From SAR116 cluster bacterium AG-337-N21 (lineage in GTDB: Bacteria > Pseudomonadota > Alphaproteobacteria > Puniceispirillales > Marisalimonadaceae), in NCBI GenBank assembly GCA_003282145.1, contig QBZZ01000012.1, positions 1 to 61,610 of the forward strand: a DNA stretch of 61,610 nucleotides, written 5' to 3'. Positions 9,556-17,931 of this stretch are shown here, one piece after another. A model generated the notes under the pieces. It did no database searches and had not been told where the DNA came from. It saw only the letters and a program-made list of their open reading frames with translations. Within the stretch, counting starts at the first letter, position 1, and every line of letters begins with the position of its first letter. Both the position numbers and the translations under genes were made by a program.

Positions 9556-10319
9556 TTTGTATTAATACTAATAGAGCCCAAATAACCAAAATCAGCTGTA
9601 ATTTTATCTCCAGATTTTATTGGTAGTGGCATTGAACACGTTCCTGTAGAAACAATCATACCTTTATGAATGGTAATATCATTTTGTGATAATTCATTTA
9701 ACAACCAAGTTAAGGCAATTCTTGGGTCTCCCAAAACATTCGCTCCAATGCCGTCATGTTGAAGATTTGCAGAATTATATATCTTGACTTTGTGTTTTGA
9801 TAAATCGAGTGATTCCCAAGGATAGTCTATTCCTTGTGAGATTGCAAACTGATGTGCACATGCATTATCTAAAATTAAGTTAAACTCTCCAACAGTTGCA
9901 AAATTTTTAAAGCGTGAATCAGGTAACTCTATTGAAAGATGCAATGATTCAACTAACTTCATGACATCTTCAAGGTTATATAATGTTTTTGTAGGTTTTA
10001 AAGTTTCCCCTATTTTAAAAGCAAATTCCGGCTCTGCAACAGCCATTTTATTATGACCAAAAATAAGAGTATCCTCTGGTTTATAAAGTTTGTTATGTAA
10101 AATTCTACCTGCTAAAGGTCCTCCAACACCAATATGTTTTTGTCCTTCTTTACTAGTTGCAGCGATCTTCCAACCTACAATGATATCATTACTAAATTTT
10201 TCTAAATTTTCCTGAATTTTATAAGCTTCTTTTCGTGAACTTGGAATTAATTTTTTGGGCAAAGATACAATTTTTTGGCCATTTTCCCAACTGTTCCAAA
10301 TTAACTCAGCTGCATGCAT
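9552..10319 (-). CDS. 2-keto-4-pentenoate hydratase family (MhpD/XylJ-like)
   Basis: A 255-residue protein of the fumarylacetoacetase-fold hydratase/decarboxylase group. Family signs include IVGWKIAATS, the segment GGPLAGRIL, AEPEFAFKIG (metal-binding Glu) and the C-terminal GDKITADFGYLGSISI. Family members hydrate 2-oxopent-4-enoate or decarboxylate 4-oxalocrotonate in meta-cleavage pathways. No ring-cleavage dioxygenase or aldolase of that route lies nearby, so its actual substrate is open. ATG start at 10319. The last codon overlaps the start of the small membrane protein. Confidence 0.8.
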   Translation of the reverse strand: MHAAELIWNSWENGQKIVSLPKKLIPSSRKEAYKIQENLEKFSNDIIVGWKIAATSKEGQKHIGVGGPLAGRILHNKLYKPEDTLIFGHNKMAVAEPEFAFKIGETLKPTKTLYNLEDVMKLVESLHLSIELPDSRFKNFATVGEFNLILDNACAHQFAISQGIDYPWESLDLSKHKVKIYNSANLQHDGIGANVLGDPRIALTWLLNELSQNDITIHKGMIVSTGTCSMPLPIKSGDKITADFGYLGSISINTK

Positions 10320-10340
10320 AATTAAAGTCCTTAAAGAGTG

Positions 10341-10847
10341 TTAATTTAATTTCTTAGATTTTTCCCAAGTAGTTATATCTTGTGCAATAGGAGGTAAAGG
10401 AATTTGACCAAACATTTCTGCAATTATACCTCTATGATAACCACCATGCATTACAAGGTGCGTTATAATCATAGATCTAGACATAGAAACTTTGTTACCA
10501 CCAATTAAATCACAATCAACTAACTGAAGTAAATCATCATCAGATAAATTAGCAGTATACTTTTTAATTGATGTTTCTTCTTTTTTTTTGGCTTCCCAGA
10601 GCTCTTGCATATCTTCAAATAATATAGTCTGAAGGTGATTAAAAGCATGTTTTTCTTGTTTCATATTAGCAAGCCAAACCTTATCTATAACCAATAAGTG
10701 ATTTAAAGAATTTCTTATACTATTCATGAAAGATTTACGTTGTTTATTAATTTCATCAGGAGATAATTGAACTATAACTTTAAAAAATTCATCGTTCGCC
10801 CAACTATTATAATTAAGAAGATTTATAAGATAATTTAGGTTGTTCAT
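10341..10847 (-). CDS. DinB family protein
   Basis: A 168-residue four-helix-bundle protein of the DinB/YfiT-like family. The three metal-ligand histidines expected in the family are visible in NSLNHLLVID (about residue 46) and in the segment THLVMHGGYHRGIIAEM (about 130-140). Such proteins are metal-dependent thiol S-transferases or enzymes of unknown role; there is no link to DNA polymerase DinB. It is 21 nt upstream of the hydratase on the same strand and probably shares its transcript. Confidence 0.82.
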   Translation of the reverse strand: MNNLNYLINLLNYNSWANDEFFKVIVQLSPDEINKQRKSFMNSIRNSLNHLLVIDKVWLANMKQEKHAFNHLQTILFEDMQELWEAKKKEETSIKKYTANLSDDDLLQLVDCDLIGGNKVSMSRSMIITHLVMHGGYHRGIIAEMFGQIPLPPIAQDITTWEKSKKLN

Positions 10848-10875
10848 AAGAATTCACCCCAATGATAATTATGAT

Positions 10876-11025
10876 CTATTTCTTGTTATTTAGATTATTA
10901 AATAAAAATTTAAATAATGTTTTCTTTTTATTATCTTGAATTTTCCATCTTTTTTTTAGAACTCTATAAAGGAATATACAACCAAGACCTAAAATCAAAT
11001 AAATGTAAGCTGTTGAATTTTCCAT
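10876..11025 (-). CDS. Possible 49-residue single-helix membrane protein
   Basis: A short frame starting ATG (MENSTAYIYLILGLG) with one hydrophobic segment at about residues 6-22, then a lysine-rich tail ending NNLNNKK. It lies between slyX and the DinB-like gene on the same strand and fills most of the 254-nt gap. I see no strong ribosome-binding site (the 12 bases before the ATG are AT-rich apart from GAATGG), so translation is uncertain. The helix-plus-basic-tail layout resembles the small protein at 9382-9555, but I see no clear sequence similarity. Confidence 0.4.
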   Translation of the reverse strand: MENSTAYIYLILGLGCIFLYRVLKKRWKIQDNKKKTLFKFLFNNLNNKK

Positions 11026-11101
11026 TGACCATTCTAAAAATTTTTTTGAATGATATTAACTTGATATTTTATATTACAGAAGTCAAGCAAGCTAAGTAAA
11101 T

Positions 11102-11308
11102 TTAATAATGTGGTGGAACGTCATCAGAAATATTTAATTTATCTGTATTATTATTTTGCATATTTTCTATATCTAATTTTAATGTTTTAATTTGCAACAT
11201 TAGTTCTTGTATCTCTCTTTGTTGATTATAGATTTCATCACTCATACTTACTATCTCATTTTGAAAAAGAGTAATTTTTTCTTCAAGAATTTGAATTTTT
11301 TTGTTCAT
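11102..11308 (-). CDS. slyX: SlyX family protein
   Basis: A 68-residue protein made of one coiled coil (residues about 1-52, with heptad Leu/Ile such as ILEEKITLFQNEI) and the diagnostic SlyX ending DDVPPHY. SlyX is a small cytoplasmic protein of unknown role, widespread in proteobacteria and in E. coli next to slyD. Here the neighbours are a MATE pump and a DinB-like gene, so context gives no functional clue. Translation starts at ATG 11308. Confidence 0.85.
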   Translation of the reverse strand: MNKKIQILEEKITLFQNEIVSMSDEIYNQQREIQELMLQIKTLKLDIENMQNNNTDKLNISDDVPPHY

Positions 11309-11396
11309 ATTGCTACTTATAATTTTAATTTATGATATAAATATCTTATGAAGATTATTGTTGGAATATTTTTATTTTTTTGCGTTTTAAACATAG

Positions 11397-12761
11397 CTAT
11401 GTATTCATTATCTTTTTTTGGTTAATTTCACTATTCCAATCTGGTCCTAACATACATAAACTTAGACCAATACCAGTAATAGCAAGTCCAAATGATACCG
11501 CATAAAAAATATGACTTAAAGACCAAGAAAATATAATAGTAAGATAACAAACAACAAATACAGTCAAAAATCTTATTATACCTACTATCACTGGAAAAAA
11601 TATCTTACCAGTTCCCTGACTAGCAAAATATAATGTTTGTCCTGCTGCAAAAAAGCAGTAAAATGGACCAACTATTATTAAGTAAAGAATAGCATATTTT
11701 TCAGACAAAATATTTGTTTCAAAATTGTCTAACCAAAGTTCTGGAAAAACAGCTACTGCTATACTAATGACGCCGATAATAACAAAAGATATTATTGCAC
11801 CAACCCAAGCAATTTTTTTTGCCCTGCTCATTTGATTTGCACCGGCATTAATACCAACTGCAGCTGTAAGAACAGATCCAATTCCAAATACTAATGGAGT
11901 AATTATAATTTCTAACCTACTTCCAAGACCGTAACCAGCAAGAGCTTCAATACCATAATGACTTACTGAAGCTGTTACGACGGCAACTGTTCCTGCAATT
12001 GTAATGCTATTGATTAGACCTCCAGCCCCTACTTTCATTATATCTAAAAAGGATTTTTTGTTTAGAGGGTAAGTTCTTAGCTTTATGATTTTTTGTTTAT
12101 ATTTAATATAAAAATATAAATATATCATCATAAGGAAATGTGAAACAACCATGGCAATTGCTGGCCCAATAATACCAAAACTTTTAAACCCAAACCAACC
12201 TACTGTAAAAACCCCACCTAAAAAGATCTGAAATAAGCAACCTAAAATTTGTACCTTTGCAGGAACAACAAATTCCCCCATAGCCCTTAAAATTGCTGAA
12301 AAAATATAAAGTAACCACGTGAAAACAGCTCCTCCAAAAGCAATCTGTGAAAAAACAACAGCTCCGTCCAAAACATCATTGCTACCACTCATTGATGAAT
12401 AAATGTGATTTGGTAAAAATCCAAATATTATTGTGTAAATTAATGACATAAAAATGCATATTAGAACAGCATGCCAAATAGCTGAATTAGCTTCTTCGAT
12501 TAATCCTGCTCCTAAAAATCTTGAAATAGATGACGTACTTGCCCCACCAATTGCACCAGCAGACATCATTTGCATCAGTGTTAAAAATGGAAAAACTAAA
12601 GCTAAACTTGCGAGTGGGACATTTCCTAATTGTGAGACAAAATAGGCATCTGTTATTATTATTAACACCATTGAAATTCCAGTGATTGAATTTGGCAATG
12701 AAAGTTTATAAATCATTTTTAAAACAGGACCGTTTAAAATCATATCAATATTATTTTTCAT
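11397..12761 (-). CDS. MATE family efflux transporter
   Basis: A 454-residue inner-membrane protein with about twelve hydrophobic segments in two related halves, as in NorM/DinF-type Na+- or H+-driven multidrug exporters. Typical MATE residues are the N-terminal segment GPVLKMIYKLSLPNSITG, the helix-1/2 region with DAYFVSQLG, and the second-half segment containing GLGSRLEIIITP. It probably exports cationic or amphipathic compounds. The downstream 88 nt contain no strong terminator. The upstream neighbour on the same strand is an epimerase 38 nt away. Confidence 0.88.
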   Translation of the reverse strand: MKNNIDMILNGPVLKMIYKLSLPNSITGISMVLIIITDAYFVSQLGNVPLASLALVFPFLTLMQMMSAGAIGGASTSSISRFLGAGLIEEANSAIWHAVLICIFMSLIYTIIFGFLPNHIYSSMSGSNDVLDGAVVFSQIAFGGAVFTWLLYIFSAILRAMGEFVVPAKVQILGCLFQIFLGGVFTVGWFGFKSFGIIGPAIAMVVSHFLMMIYLYFYIKYKQKIIKLRTYPLNKKSFLDIMKVGAGGLINSITIAGTVAVVTASVSHYGIEALAGYGLGSRLEIIITPLVFGIGSVLTAAVGINAGANQMSRAKKIAWVGAIISFVIIGVISIAVAVFPELWLDNFETNILSEKYAILYLIIVGPFYCFFAAGQTLYFASQGTGKIFFPVIVGIIRFLTVFVVCYLTIIFSWSLSHIFYAVSFGLAITGIGLSLCMLGPDWNSEINQKKIMNT

Positions 12762-12799
12762 TGGCTAAACTTTTCGAAATGTTATCACTAAAATAAAAT

Positions 12800-13780
12800 C
12801 TAAACGGGCATAGGCGGACATCTTCCTTCAGCTTTAAGTACTTGAAAGGCCCTCAACGTTTTCTCAATCCCTTTTTCAACGGAAATGGAAGGATATTCTC
12901 CAATATGATTTCTCAGAGGCAGATCATTTAAATCTGGAGGAAATGGTAGCGATTGACCAATACAGCTTACGGATGCATTTTCTTTTAACTTCTTAATTAT
13001 AGACAACCCATTTTCTATTGTTTCACATGGACCATTAAGATTAAAAACGTGTGAGCCAACCATGTCTTTGCTTACAGATGTGATAAATGCTAAAGCTGAC
13101 TCACCTGCATATAACCAGCTATATTTTCCAGTATATGGTATTACAAAGCTTTCGCCTAGAGCTGCAGCTTGAATAGCTAGAGTGTTTTTTGAACTCATTC
13201 CTTGATCTCTAGCCAAACCATATACAATATTAGGTCTAATACCGATAGATGGAACTTCCCAGTCAGCCCAATAAACAAATGCTGTATGCTCATTAGCTAG
13301 TTTATATGCACCATATAGCGTTTCTTTCCAAGGACCTTTAGGAGGCATTCCTAAGGCAGCAACCGATGAAGCATAAACAGTCCTCTTAATATTTGCTTCT
13401 TTAGCAATTTCAAGAATATTAATTGTGCCCTCTACATTGACACGAGCACCTAATGCCGGATCTGCAGCACAAAATGGTACTTGCAGACCCGCTAGATGAA
13501 TTATAGCACCTGGATCAAAGCTTATGATTATTTTCTTTAGCATTTTAAGATCGGTAATGTCGCACACTTGCCATATGATTTTAGACGCTTCATTACCAAG
13601 AAGAAGTTTAAGTCGATCTTTATTATTGGACAAATCAAGAGCTACACAAGGAATGTTTGATCTATGTAGAATTGTAAGTATCCATGCTCCAATACAACCA
13701 CCAGCACCAGTAACAATTACAGGCCTATCAAAATTATTATTTTTAATCAACAAGTCATCAGTTAAAAAATCTAGACTCAT
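12800..13780 (-). CDS. NAD(P)-dependent epimerase/dehydratase (extended SDR)
   Basis: A 326-residue extended short-chain dehydrogenase. The nucleotide motif is VTGAGGCIGAW (GxxGxxG), an Asp at the end of beta-2 (CVALDLSN) favours NAD, the active site shows SSVAALG and the catalytic YGAYKLANE (YxxxK). A strong ribosome site (GGGGGTAG) precedes ATG 13780. The closest functional groups are nucleotide-sugar epimerases and uronate dehydrogenases; the substrate cannot be chosen from sequence alone. The epoxide hydrolase gene lies 66 nt upstream on the same strand. Confidence 0.82.
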   Translation of the reverse strand: MSLDFLTDDLLIKNNNFDRPVIVTGAGGCIGAWILTILHRSNIPCVALDLSNNKDRLKLLLGNEASKIIWQVCDITDLKMLKKIIISFDPGAIIHLAGLQVPFCAADPALGARVNVEGTINILEIAKEANIKRTVYASSVAALGMPPKGPWKETLYGAYKLANEHTAFVYWADWEVPSIGIRPNIVYGLARDQGMSSKNTLAIQAAALGESFVIPYTGKYSWLYAGESALAFITSVSKDMVGSHVFNLNGPCETIENGLSIIKKLKENASVSCIGQSLPFPPDLNDLPLRNHIGEYPSISVEKGIEKTLRAFQVLKAEGRCPPMPV

Positions 13781-13846
13781 TATCTACCCCCTTTACAGAA
13801 TTATTCATTAGAGCCTCACATATTACTCAACTCTAATAAACAAAAT

Positions 13847-14986
13847 TTATTTTGTCTTATTTACAAATTTGTTTATGTCAATTGCTAATTCTCTTGGTTT
13901 TTCCATAGCTGCAAAATGGCCTCCAGAAGCATGAGATGACCATAAAACAATATTTTTGTAAAATTGAGATGCCAAAGTAATTGGTGGTGAAAATATCTCT
14001 TTTGGAAATTCACTATAACCCATTGGAACATTGATTGGTGAATTTTTATTAATAGGCCAATCAACCGATCTGTGACGCATAAGATATGGCCAAAAAGAAG
14101 CACCTATACATCCAGAAAACCAATATAAAGATATATTAGCTAACATAGTATTTATATTGATTTTATCAAACAAATCATTGTCGTTATCAGTCCAAGTATA
14201 AAATTTTTCAGCTATATATGAACATAAAGCCACAGGAGATGAATTTAAAGCATGTGCTAATGTAAAGGGTTTAGTACCCTGAATTTGTTGATAGCCCGTC
14301 TCAAATTTCATAAAATGTTTTAGCTTTTCATAATATATTCCTTCTTCTGAATTATTAGCTTGTTTATCAAGACCTCTAGGTAGCGGTAGCATATTCAAGT
14401 GAACACCTGAAATATTTTTTGGAGCCTTAACAGCCATAATCGAAGCTATAAATGATCCTAAATCACCACCTTGTATAAAATATTTTCTGTAGCCAAGGGT
14501 ATTCATCAAGTCAATAAAATAGCTAGAAATTTCTTGTAAGCTCAATGGTTTTTGCGATGGAGAAAATGAAAAACCTACATTTGGTAAAGTAGGAATTATT
14601 AAATCAAAAGGTTGATTACCTTTGAGACTATTTTTTTCAGGATTTGTTAGTAAAGGAATTATATCTAAAAATTCAAAAATTGAACCAGGCCATCCATGAA
14701 TTAAAAGAAGAGGCAGAGCATTCTCTTCAGTTGATTTCACATGCAAAAAATGTGTTTTTACGCTATCCTTAGTAAAAATAAATTGATTAAATTTATTTAA
14801 ATTACTTTCCTCTTTTTTCCACGAAAATTGATTTTTCCAGTAGTCAATTATGTATGATATTTTTTTAAATGAAATACCTGCATCATTGTTATAATCTGAT
14901 CCCCAATCTAAAAGTCTACCATTCGTAATTTTAAAATTTAAGTCTTCTAAAGCTTTATAATCTATATTTGATTTAAATTTCTCCAT
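13847..14986 (-). CDS. Epoxide hydrolase, microsomal type with EHN domain
   Basis: A 379-residue alpha/beta hydrolase with the N-terminal EHN lid domain (about residues 1-85) followed by the hydrolase core. The oxyanion segment is LIHGWPGS (about 96-102), the nucleophile Asp175 sits in GGDLGSF, and the catalytic His is about 357 in the segment HASGGHFAAMEKP. It opens epoxides to diols, usually for catabolism or detoxification. An epimerase/dehydrogenase gene follows on the same strand. There is no signal peptide. A juvenile-hormone- or terpenoid-epoxide-like substrate is possible but not shown. Confidence 0.87.
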   Translation of the reverse strand: MEKFKSNIDYKALEDLNFKITNGRLLDWGSDYNNDAGISFKKISYIIDYWKNQFSWKKEESNLNKFNQFIFTKDSVKTHFLHVKSTEENALPLLLIHGWPGSIFEFLDIIPLLTNPEKNSLKGNQPFDLIIPTLPNVGFSFSPSQKPLSLQEISSYFIDLMNTLGYRKYFIQGGDLGSFIASIMAVKAPKNISGVHLNMLPLPRGLDKQANNSEEGIYYEKLKHFMKFETGYQQIQGTKPFTLAHALNSSPVALCSYIAEKFYTWTDNDNDLFDKININTMLANISLYWFSGCIGASFWPYLMRHRSVDWPINKNSPINVPMGYSEFPKEIFSPPITLASQFYKNIVLWSSHASGGHFAAMEKPRELAIDINKFVNKTK

Positions 14987-15056
14987 TTCACTTCAACCCT
15001 TTAAAAGATGTAAAATATTTTATTGTAAAACTTTGATTATAAACTAATCTAAAACA

Positions 15057-15608
15057 ATGAACAAAATCATTATTAAAGTTTTCTTTTTTTTTAACTTATT
15101 AATTTTTTCCAGTTTTTCATCATTAGCTGAGACCTTTGTTTATTCTGGTGGCTGTTTTTGGTGTACAGAAGCAGATACTGAAAAATTGAAGGGGGTTAAG
15201 GAGGTAATAAGTGGGTTCACTGCGGGTACTACAAAAGACCCCAAATACATACCTGGGCAATGGGGCGATCATCGTGAAGCTGCTTTAGTTAAATATAACC
15301 CTAAAATAATTAGTTTTAAAGAGTTAGTGGTTCATGTGTTTAAAACAATTGATTATGAAGATAATAACGGACAGTTTTGTGACCGGGGAAGATCGTATAG
15401 TCCGGCTATTTATTATAAAACAAATGAAGAAAAATCAATTATCTTATCGTTAGCTCCAAAAACATCTATAGTGCCTATAGAAAAAGAGACTAAATTTTAT
15501 CCAGTTAGATTAGAACATCAAGATTATTATAAAAAGCAAAGTTACAAATATGAATACTATAGATTCATGTGTAGACGTGACAAACGCTTAGAACAGCTCA
15601 ACAACTGA
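15057..15608 (+). CDS. msrA: Peptide methionine sulfoxide reductase MsrA, exported
   Basis: A 183-residue MsrA that reduces S-methionine sulfoxide in oxidised proteins. The catalytic cysteine is Cys33 in the subgroup-specific motif GGCFWC, and the family segment NNGQFCDRGRSYSPAIY follows. An N-terminal hydrophobic signal (residues 1-24, probable cut LA|E) indicates a periplasmic enzyme. A further Cys near the C-terminus (FMCRRDKR) could resolve the sulfenic acid. No msrB is next to it. Its end is 5 nt from the convergent hpf gene. Confidence 0.9.
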   Translation: MNKIIIKVFFFFNLLIFSSFSSLAETFVYSGGCFWCTEADTEKLKGVKEVISGFTAGTTKDPKYIPGQWGDHREAALVKYNPKIISFKELVVHVFKTIDYEDNNGQFCDRGRSYSPAIYYKTNEEKSIILSLAPKTSIVPIEKETKFYPVRLEHQDYYKKQSYKYEYYRFMCRRDKRLEQLNN

Positions 15609-15613
15609 ATTAA

Positions 15614-16222
15614 TTATATTTTTGCTAAATTTCTATTGCCTCTTGGATCAACCCAACCAATTAGACCATCATCTCTTTTATAAACCATGTTTAATCCACT
15701 ATGTTTTTTATTTCTAAACATTAAAGCTGAAATATTTCCCATTTTCATTTTTTCTAGAGCGTCTATGACAGTCAATTCTTCAATTTCAGTATCTAACTCT
15801 GCAAAAATAAGTGGTTCTTGATAATTTGTTTCTTTTTGTTTTGAAATTGATGTCGGAGGTTCGTTAATTATGTGAAATTGAGCATTTAAGGAGTTTGCTT
15901 TATTATTATTTTTATTATTTTCATTATTTTTATAATTTTTAATTTTTCTTTTATATCTTCGTAATTGTTTTGATAATTTTTCTAAGGTTTCATTGAATGC
16001 TAGTTTAGCAGTTTGTCCAGAAGATTGAGCTGTAAACTCCATTTTTTTATTAATATGAAGTACAATTATTATATGAAATAATTTGTTATTTTTTGAAACA
16101 CTGATTATTGATGAGATTGGATTAGGAAAATATTTTTGGATTGATTCTAAGAGATTTAATTCTGCATATTTGGAAAAAGTTTCACCAACTTTAACTTGCT
16201 TTCCAAATATTTTAAAGTTCAT
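15614..16222 (-). CDS. hpf: Ribosome hibernation-promoting factor, long form
   Basis: A 202-residue long HPF. It has an N-terminal ribosome-binding domain (about 1-95), an Asn/Lys-rich linker (about 96-125 with repeated NNKNN-like runs) and a C-terminal dimerisation domain (about 145-200, including the segment ELTVIDALEKMKMG and ending near GWVDPRGN). The long form dimerises 70S ribosomes into inactive 100S particles in stationary phase. ATG 16222 is chosen because GGGAG lies 6 nt upstream; a TTG 21 nt earlier would start inside that ribosome site. It is divergent from the gene at 16350. Confidence 0.88.
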   Translation of the reverse strand: MNFKIFGKQVKVGETFSKYAELNLLESIQKYFPNPISSIISVSKNNKLFHIIIVLHINKKMEFTAQSSGQTAKLAFNETLEKLSKQLRRYKRKIKNYKNNENNKNNNKANSLNAQFHIINEPPTSISKQKETNYQEPLIFAELDTEIEELTVIDALEKMKMGNISALMFRNKKHSGLNMVYKRDDGLIGWVDPRGNRNLAKI

Positions 16223-16349
16223 ATATAACTCCCAAATACCCAACTATTATAACAGAACTATAATAAGTTTTTGTCAATAATTTTATTTTTAATATTGAGT
16301 TGATATAAATTAATATTACTGATGTTTTATAGTTTATGAGGAGTAAAAC

Positions 16350-16652
16350 ATGTCAGCTTACCTTATTGTTAAATCTGATACTAGTCAGATAGATAGTAAA
16401 GATTTTGATCATTGGTATGAAAATGAACATTTATATGAAGCTAAGAAACAGTTTATGGCTAAAAATGCAAAAAGAGGGTGGATAGAAAATTCAAATTTTC
16501 ATCTTGCTATATATGAATTTGAAAATATTAAAAAAGCAAAAAATGCAATGGATTCAAAAAAATTACAATCACTTATAAAAAAATTTGATAAAAAATGGAA
16601 TTTTAAAGTTACCAGAACACGTGAATTAGTCAGTTTAACTCAAATTATGTAG
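16350..16652 (+). CDS. Hypothetical dimeric alpha/beta-barrel (EthD-like) protein
   Basis: A 100-residue protein whose pattern (N-terminal strand AYLIVKSD, then DFDHWYENEHLYEA, a second strand HLAIYEFEN, and a helix) resembles the ferredoxin-like dimeric barrel of the EthD/DUF4286-type families. The HWYENEHL segment is the most telling part. A GAGGAG ribosome site sits 7 nt before ATG. Function unknown; these folds often act in small-molecule binding or degradation. It is convergent with the broken VOC gene. Confidence 0.6.
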   Translation: MSAYLIVKSDTSQIDSKDFDHWYENEHLYEAKKQFMAKNAKRGWIENSNFHLAIYEFENIKKAKNAMDSKKLQSLIKKFDKKWNFKVTRTRELVSLTQIM

Positions 16653-16662
16653 ATCTTTAATT

Positions 16663-17056
16663 TTAAATTTCATTAGAGATTTCAATTAAATTATTATCAG
16701 GATCTCTTATGTAAATAGATTTTATTGGGCCATTTGCTCCTGTTTTAATTACTGGGCCTTCTTCAATTTGAATTTGTGAGTTTTTAAAAATCTTCATCCA
16801 TTGATCTATTGATTTCATACTCACAAAACAAATATCCATAGATCTAGGAGTTGGATTTGATGCATGCGGTTCAAATGGTTTTAAATTTTCGTGTAAATTA
16901 ATTTTTTGGTTACCAAACTTGAGTGATTTTCTTTTGATATTATCAGAAGTTGATGTAAACACATTTAGTTCCATTCCTAATATGTTAGTGCAAAAAATCT
17001 ATAGATAAATTTATGTTATTTACTGTTATTACAACGTGATCGATAAAAAGTGTTAT
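16663..17056 (-). pseudogene. VOC (glyoxalase/bleomycin-resistance fold) gene broken by a one-base frameshift
   Basis: The intact 3' part (16663-16974) encodes about 103 residues that match the VOC family from its middle on (segment LKFGNQKINLHE, then PRSMDICFV, ending IRDPDNNLIEIS). The missing N-terminus is present just upstream in another frame: IDHVVITVNNINLSIDF (17044 down to about 16994), then a stop. The frames meet at a run of six A (16992-16997, T on the coding strand); removing one base joins them as IDF-C-TNILGMEL, the normal family layout. Upstream there is no ATG, GTG or TTG, only ATA at 17056 behind an AGGA. It may be decayed, or contain a homopolymer sequencing error. Confidence 0.75.
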
Positions 17057-17136
17057 TAATTTCCTACAATAAAATATTTTACATGATATTTTAAGTTAAT
17101 AGAATAATGTTTAGAAATAAATAGAAAGTATAATTT

Positions 17137-17544
17137 ATGGAATTTTTTAAAGTTAATTTTATTTTAGCAATTTTTATTATTTTTTTATTTCCCTCTAAAT
17201 TAATAGCAAATGATATATATCTACCATCAGCTGGCTTTGACTGCAGTGATGATAATTACAAATTTGAGTTTCTTTTTGATAGATCAAAAGATATGGATAA
17301 TCCAAAAGTATATAGACGAATTAATGGTAAGTTTATTGAAATAGGAAATCTTTTAGCTGAAAAACAAGGTGCTTATGTGATTTGGGAAGATAAAGATTTT
17401 TTTAAAACAACTGATTTTGCATGGACTTTTGACAAGGTCACCTCGAAACTGTCATCTATAGTGCTAAGTGTCGGCCTTGGGATCGAAAAATTAGATAAGA
17501 TACCTAAACCAATGACCTGTATGCAAAAAATATTTTATTACTAA
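17137..17544 (+). CDS. Hypothetical exported protein
   Basis: A 135-residue protein with a clear signal peptide (residues 1-24, hydrophobic core FILAIFIIFLF, probable cut after LIA|N). The mature part is small, acidic-aromatic and contains two cysteines (FDCSDD and PMTCMQ), which might pair in the periplasm. I recognise no family. It lies upstream of tRNA-Arg. Function unknown. Confidence 0.6.
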   Translation: MEFFKVNFILAIFIIFLFPSKLIANDIYLPSAGFDCSDDNYKFEFLFDRSKDMDNPKVYRRINGKFIEIGNLLAEKQGAYVIWEDKDFFKTTDFAWTFDKVTSKLSSIVLSVGLGIEKLDKIPKPMTCMQKIFYY

Positions 17545-17639
17545 TTTTTGATAGTTTTTATATTTAATTTATACAGATTTTTAATACATTTGTTTTGACT
17601 TAAGTATTTTTAAGTAATAAGTAATAAAATTATAATTAT

Positions 17640-17716
17640 GGACGCGTAGCTCAGCTGGATAGAGCAACTGCCTTCTAAGCAGTAGGTCAGAGGTTCGAAT
17701 CCTCTCGCGTTCACCA
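17640..17716 (+). tRNA. tRNA-Arg (anticodon UCU)
   Basis: A full cloverleaf can be drawn. The acceptor stem GGACGCG pairs with CGCGTTC (one G-U), the D arm is GCTC...GAGC, the anticodon stem is ACTGC/GCAGT with loop CTTCTAA (anticodon TCT, reading AGA), the variable loop is AGGTC, and the T arm is AGAGG-TTCGAAT-CCTCT. The discriminator is A and a CCA end is encoded. AGA is a common Arg codon in this AT-rich sequence, so this is probably a major Arg tRNA. Confidence 0.97.
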
Positions 17717-17737
17717 TTTATTTTTGAGGTGATTTTA

Positions 17738-17908
17738 ATGTTTGGATTAGGTTTATTAAAAGGAACAGCAATAGGGTTAACTGGCGGTATCGTAATTGGT
17801 TTGGTGATCAAAGAAGCATGTAAACAAATGAAAAATAAAAAAAATCATACAATTAACAATAATTCGACAGCTGACACTTCTGAAGTTAATAGTGTTGACA
17901 AAAAATAA
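17738..17908 (+). CDS. Small glycine-rich membrane protein
   Basis: A 56-residue protein starting 21 nt after the tRNA end. It has an excellent ribosome site (GAGGTGA, 7 nt before the ATG). Residues 1-24 form a glycine-rich hydrophobic segment (LGLLKGTAIGLTGGIVIGLV) with small-residue spacing like a helix-packing zipper. The tail is Lys/Asn-rich and polar. I recognise no family. It may be co-transcribed with the tRNA. Confidence 0.7.
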   Translation: MFGLGLLKGTAIGLTGGIVIGLVIKEACKQMKNKKNHTINNNSTADTSEVNSVDKK

Positions 17909-17931
17909 TACAAATAAAATACATTTTTAAC

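Noticed and set aside
10917..11099. 60-codon plus-strand frame between DinB-like and slyX genes
   Set aside because: No ribosome site, low-complexity translation; the minus-strand 49-residue frame fits strand and hydrophobicity better.
11348..11425. 25-codon hydrophobic plus-strand frame before the end of the MATE gene
   Set aside because: Too short, overlaps a solid convergent gene by 29 nt and lacks a ribosome site.
13840..13855. A-T-only inverted repeat at the 3' end of the epoxide hydrolase gene
   Set aside because: Six A-T-rich pairs with a 4-nt loop are expected by chance here; no convincing terminator.
17581..17811. Minus-strand frame across tRNA-Arg
   Set aside because: It covers the tRNA; the apparent peptide is a well-known spurious product of antisense tRNA sequence.
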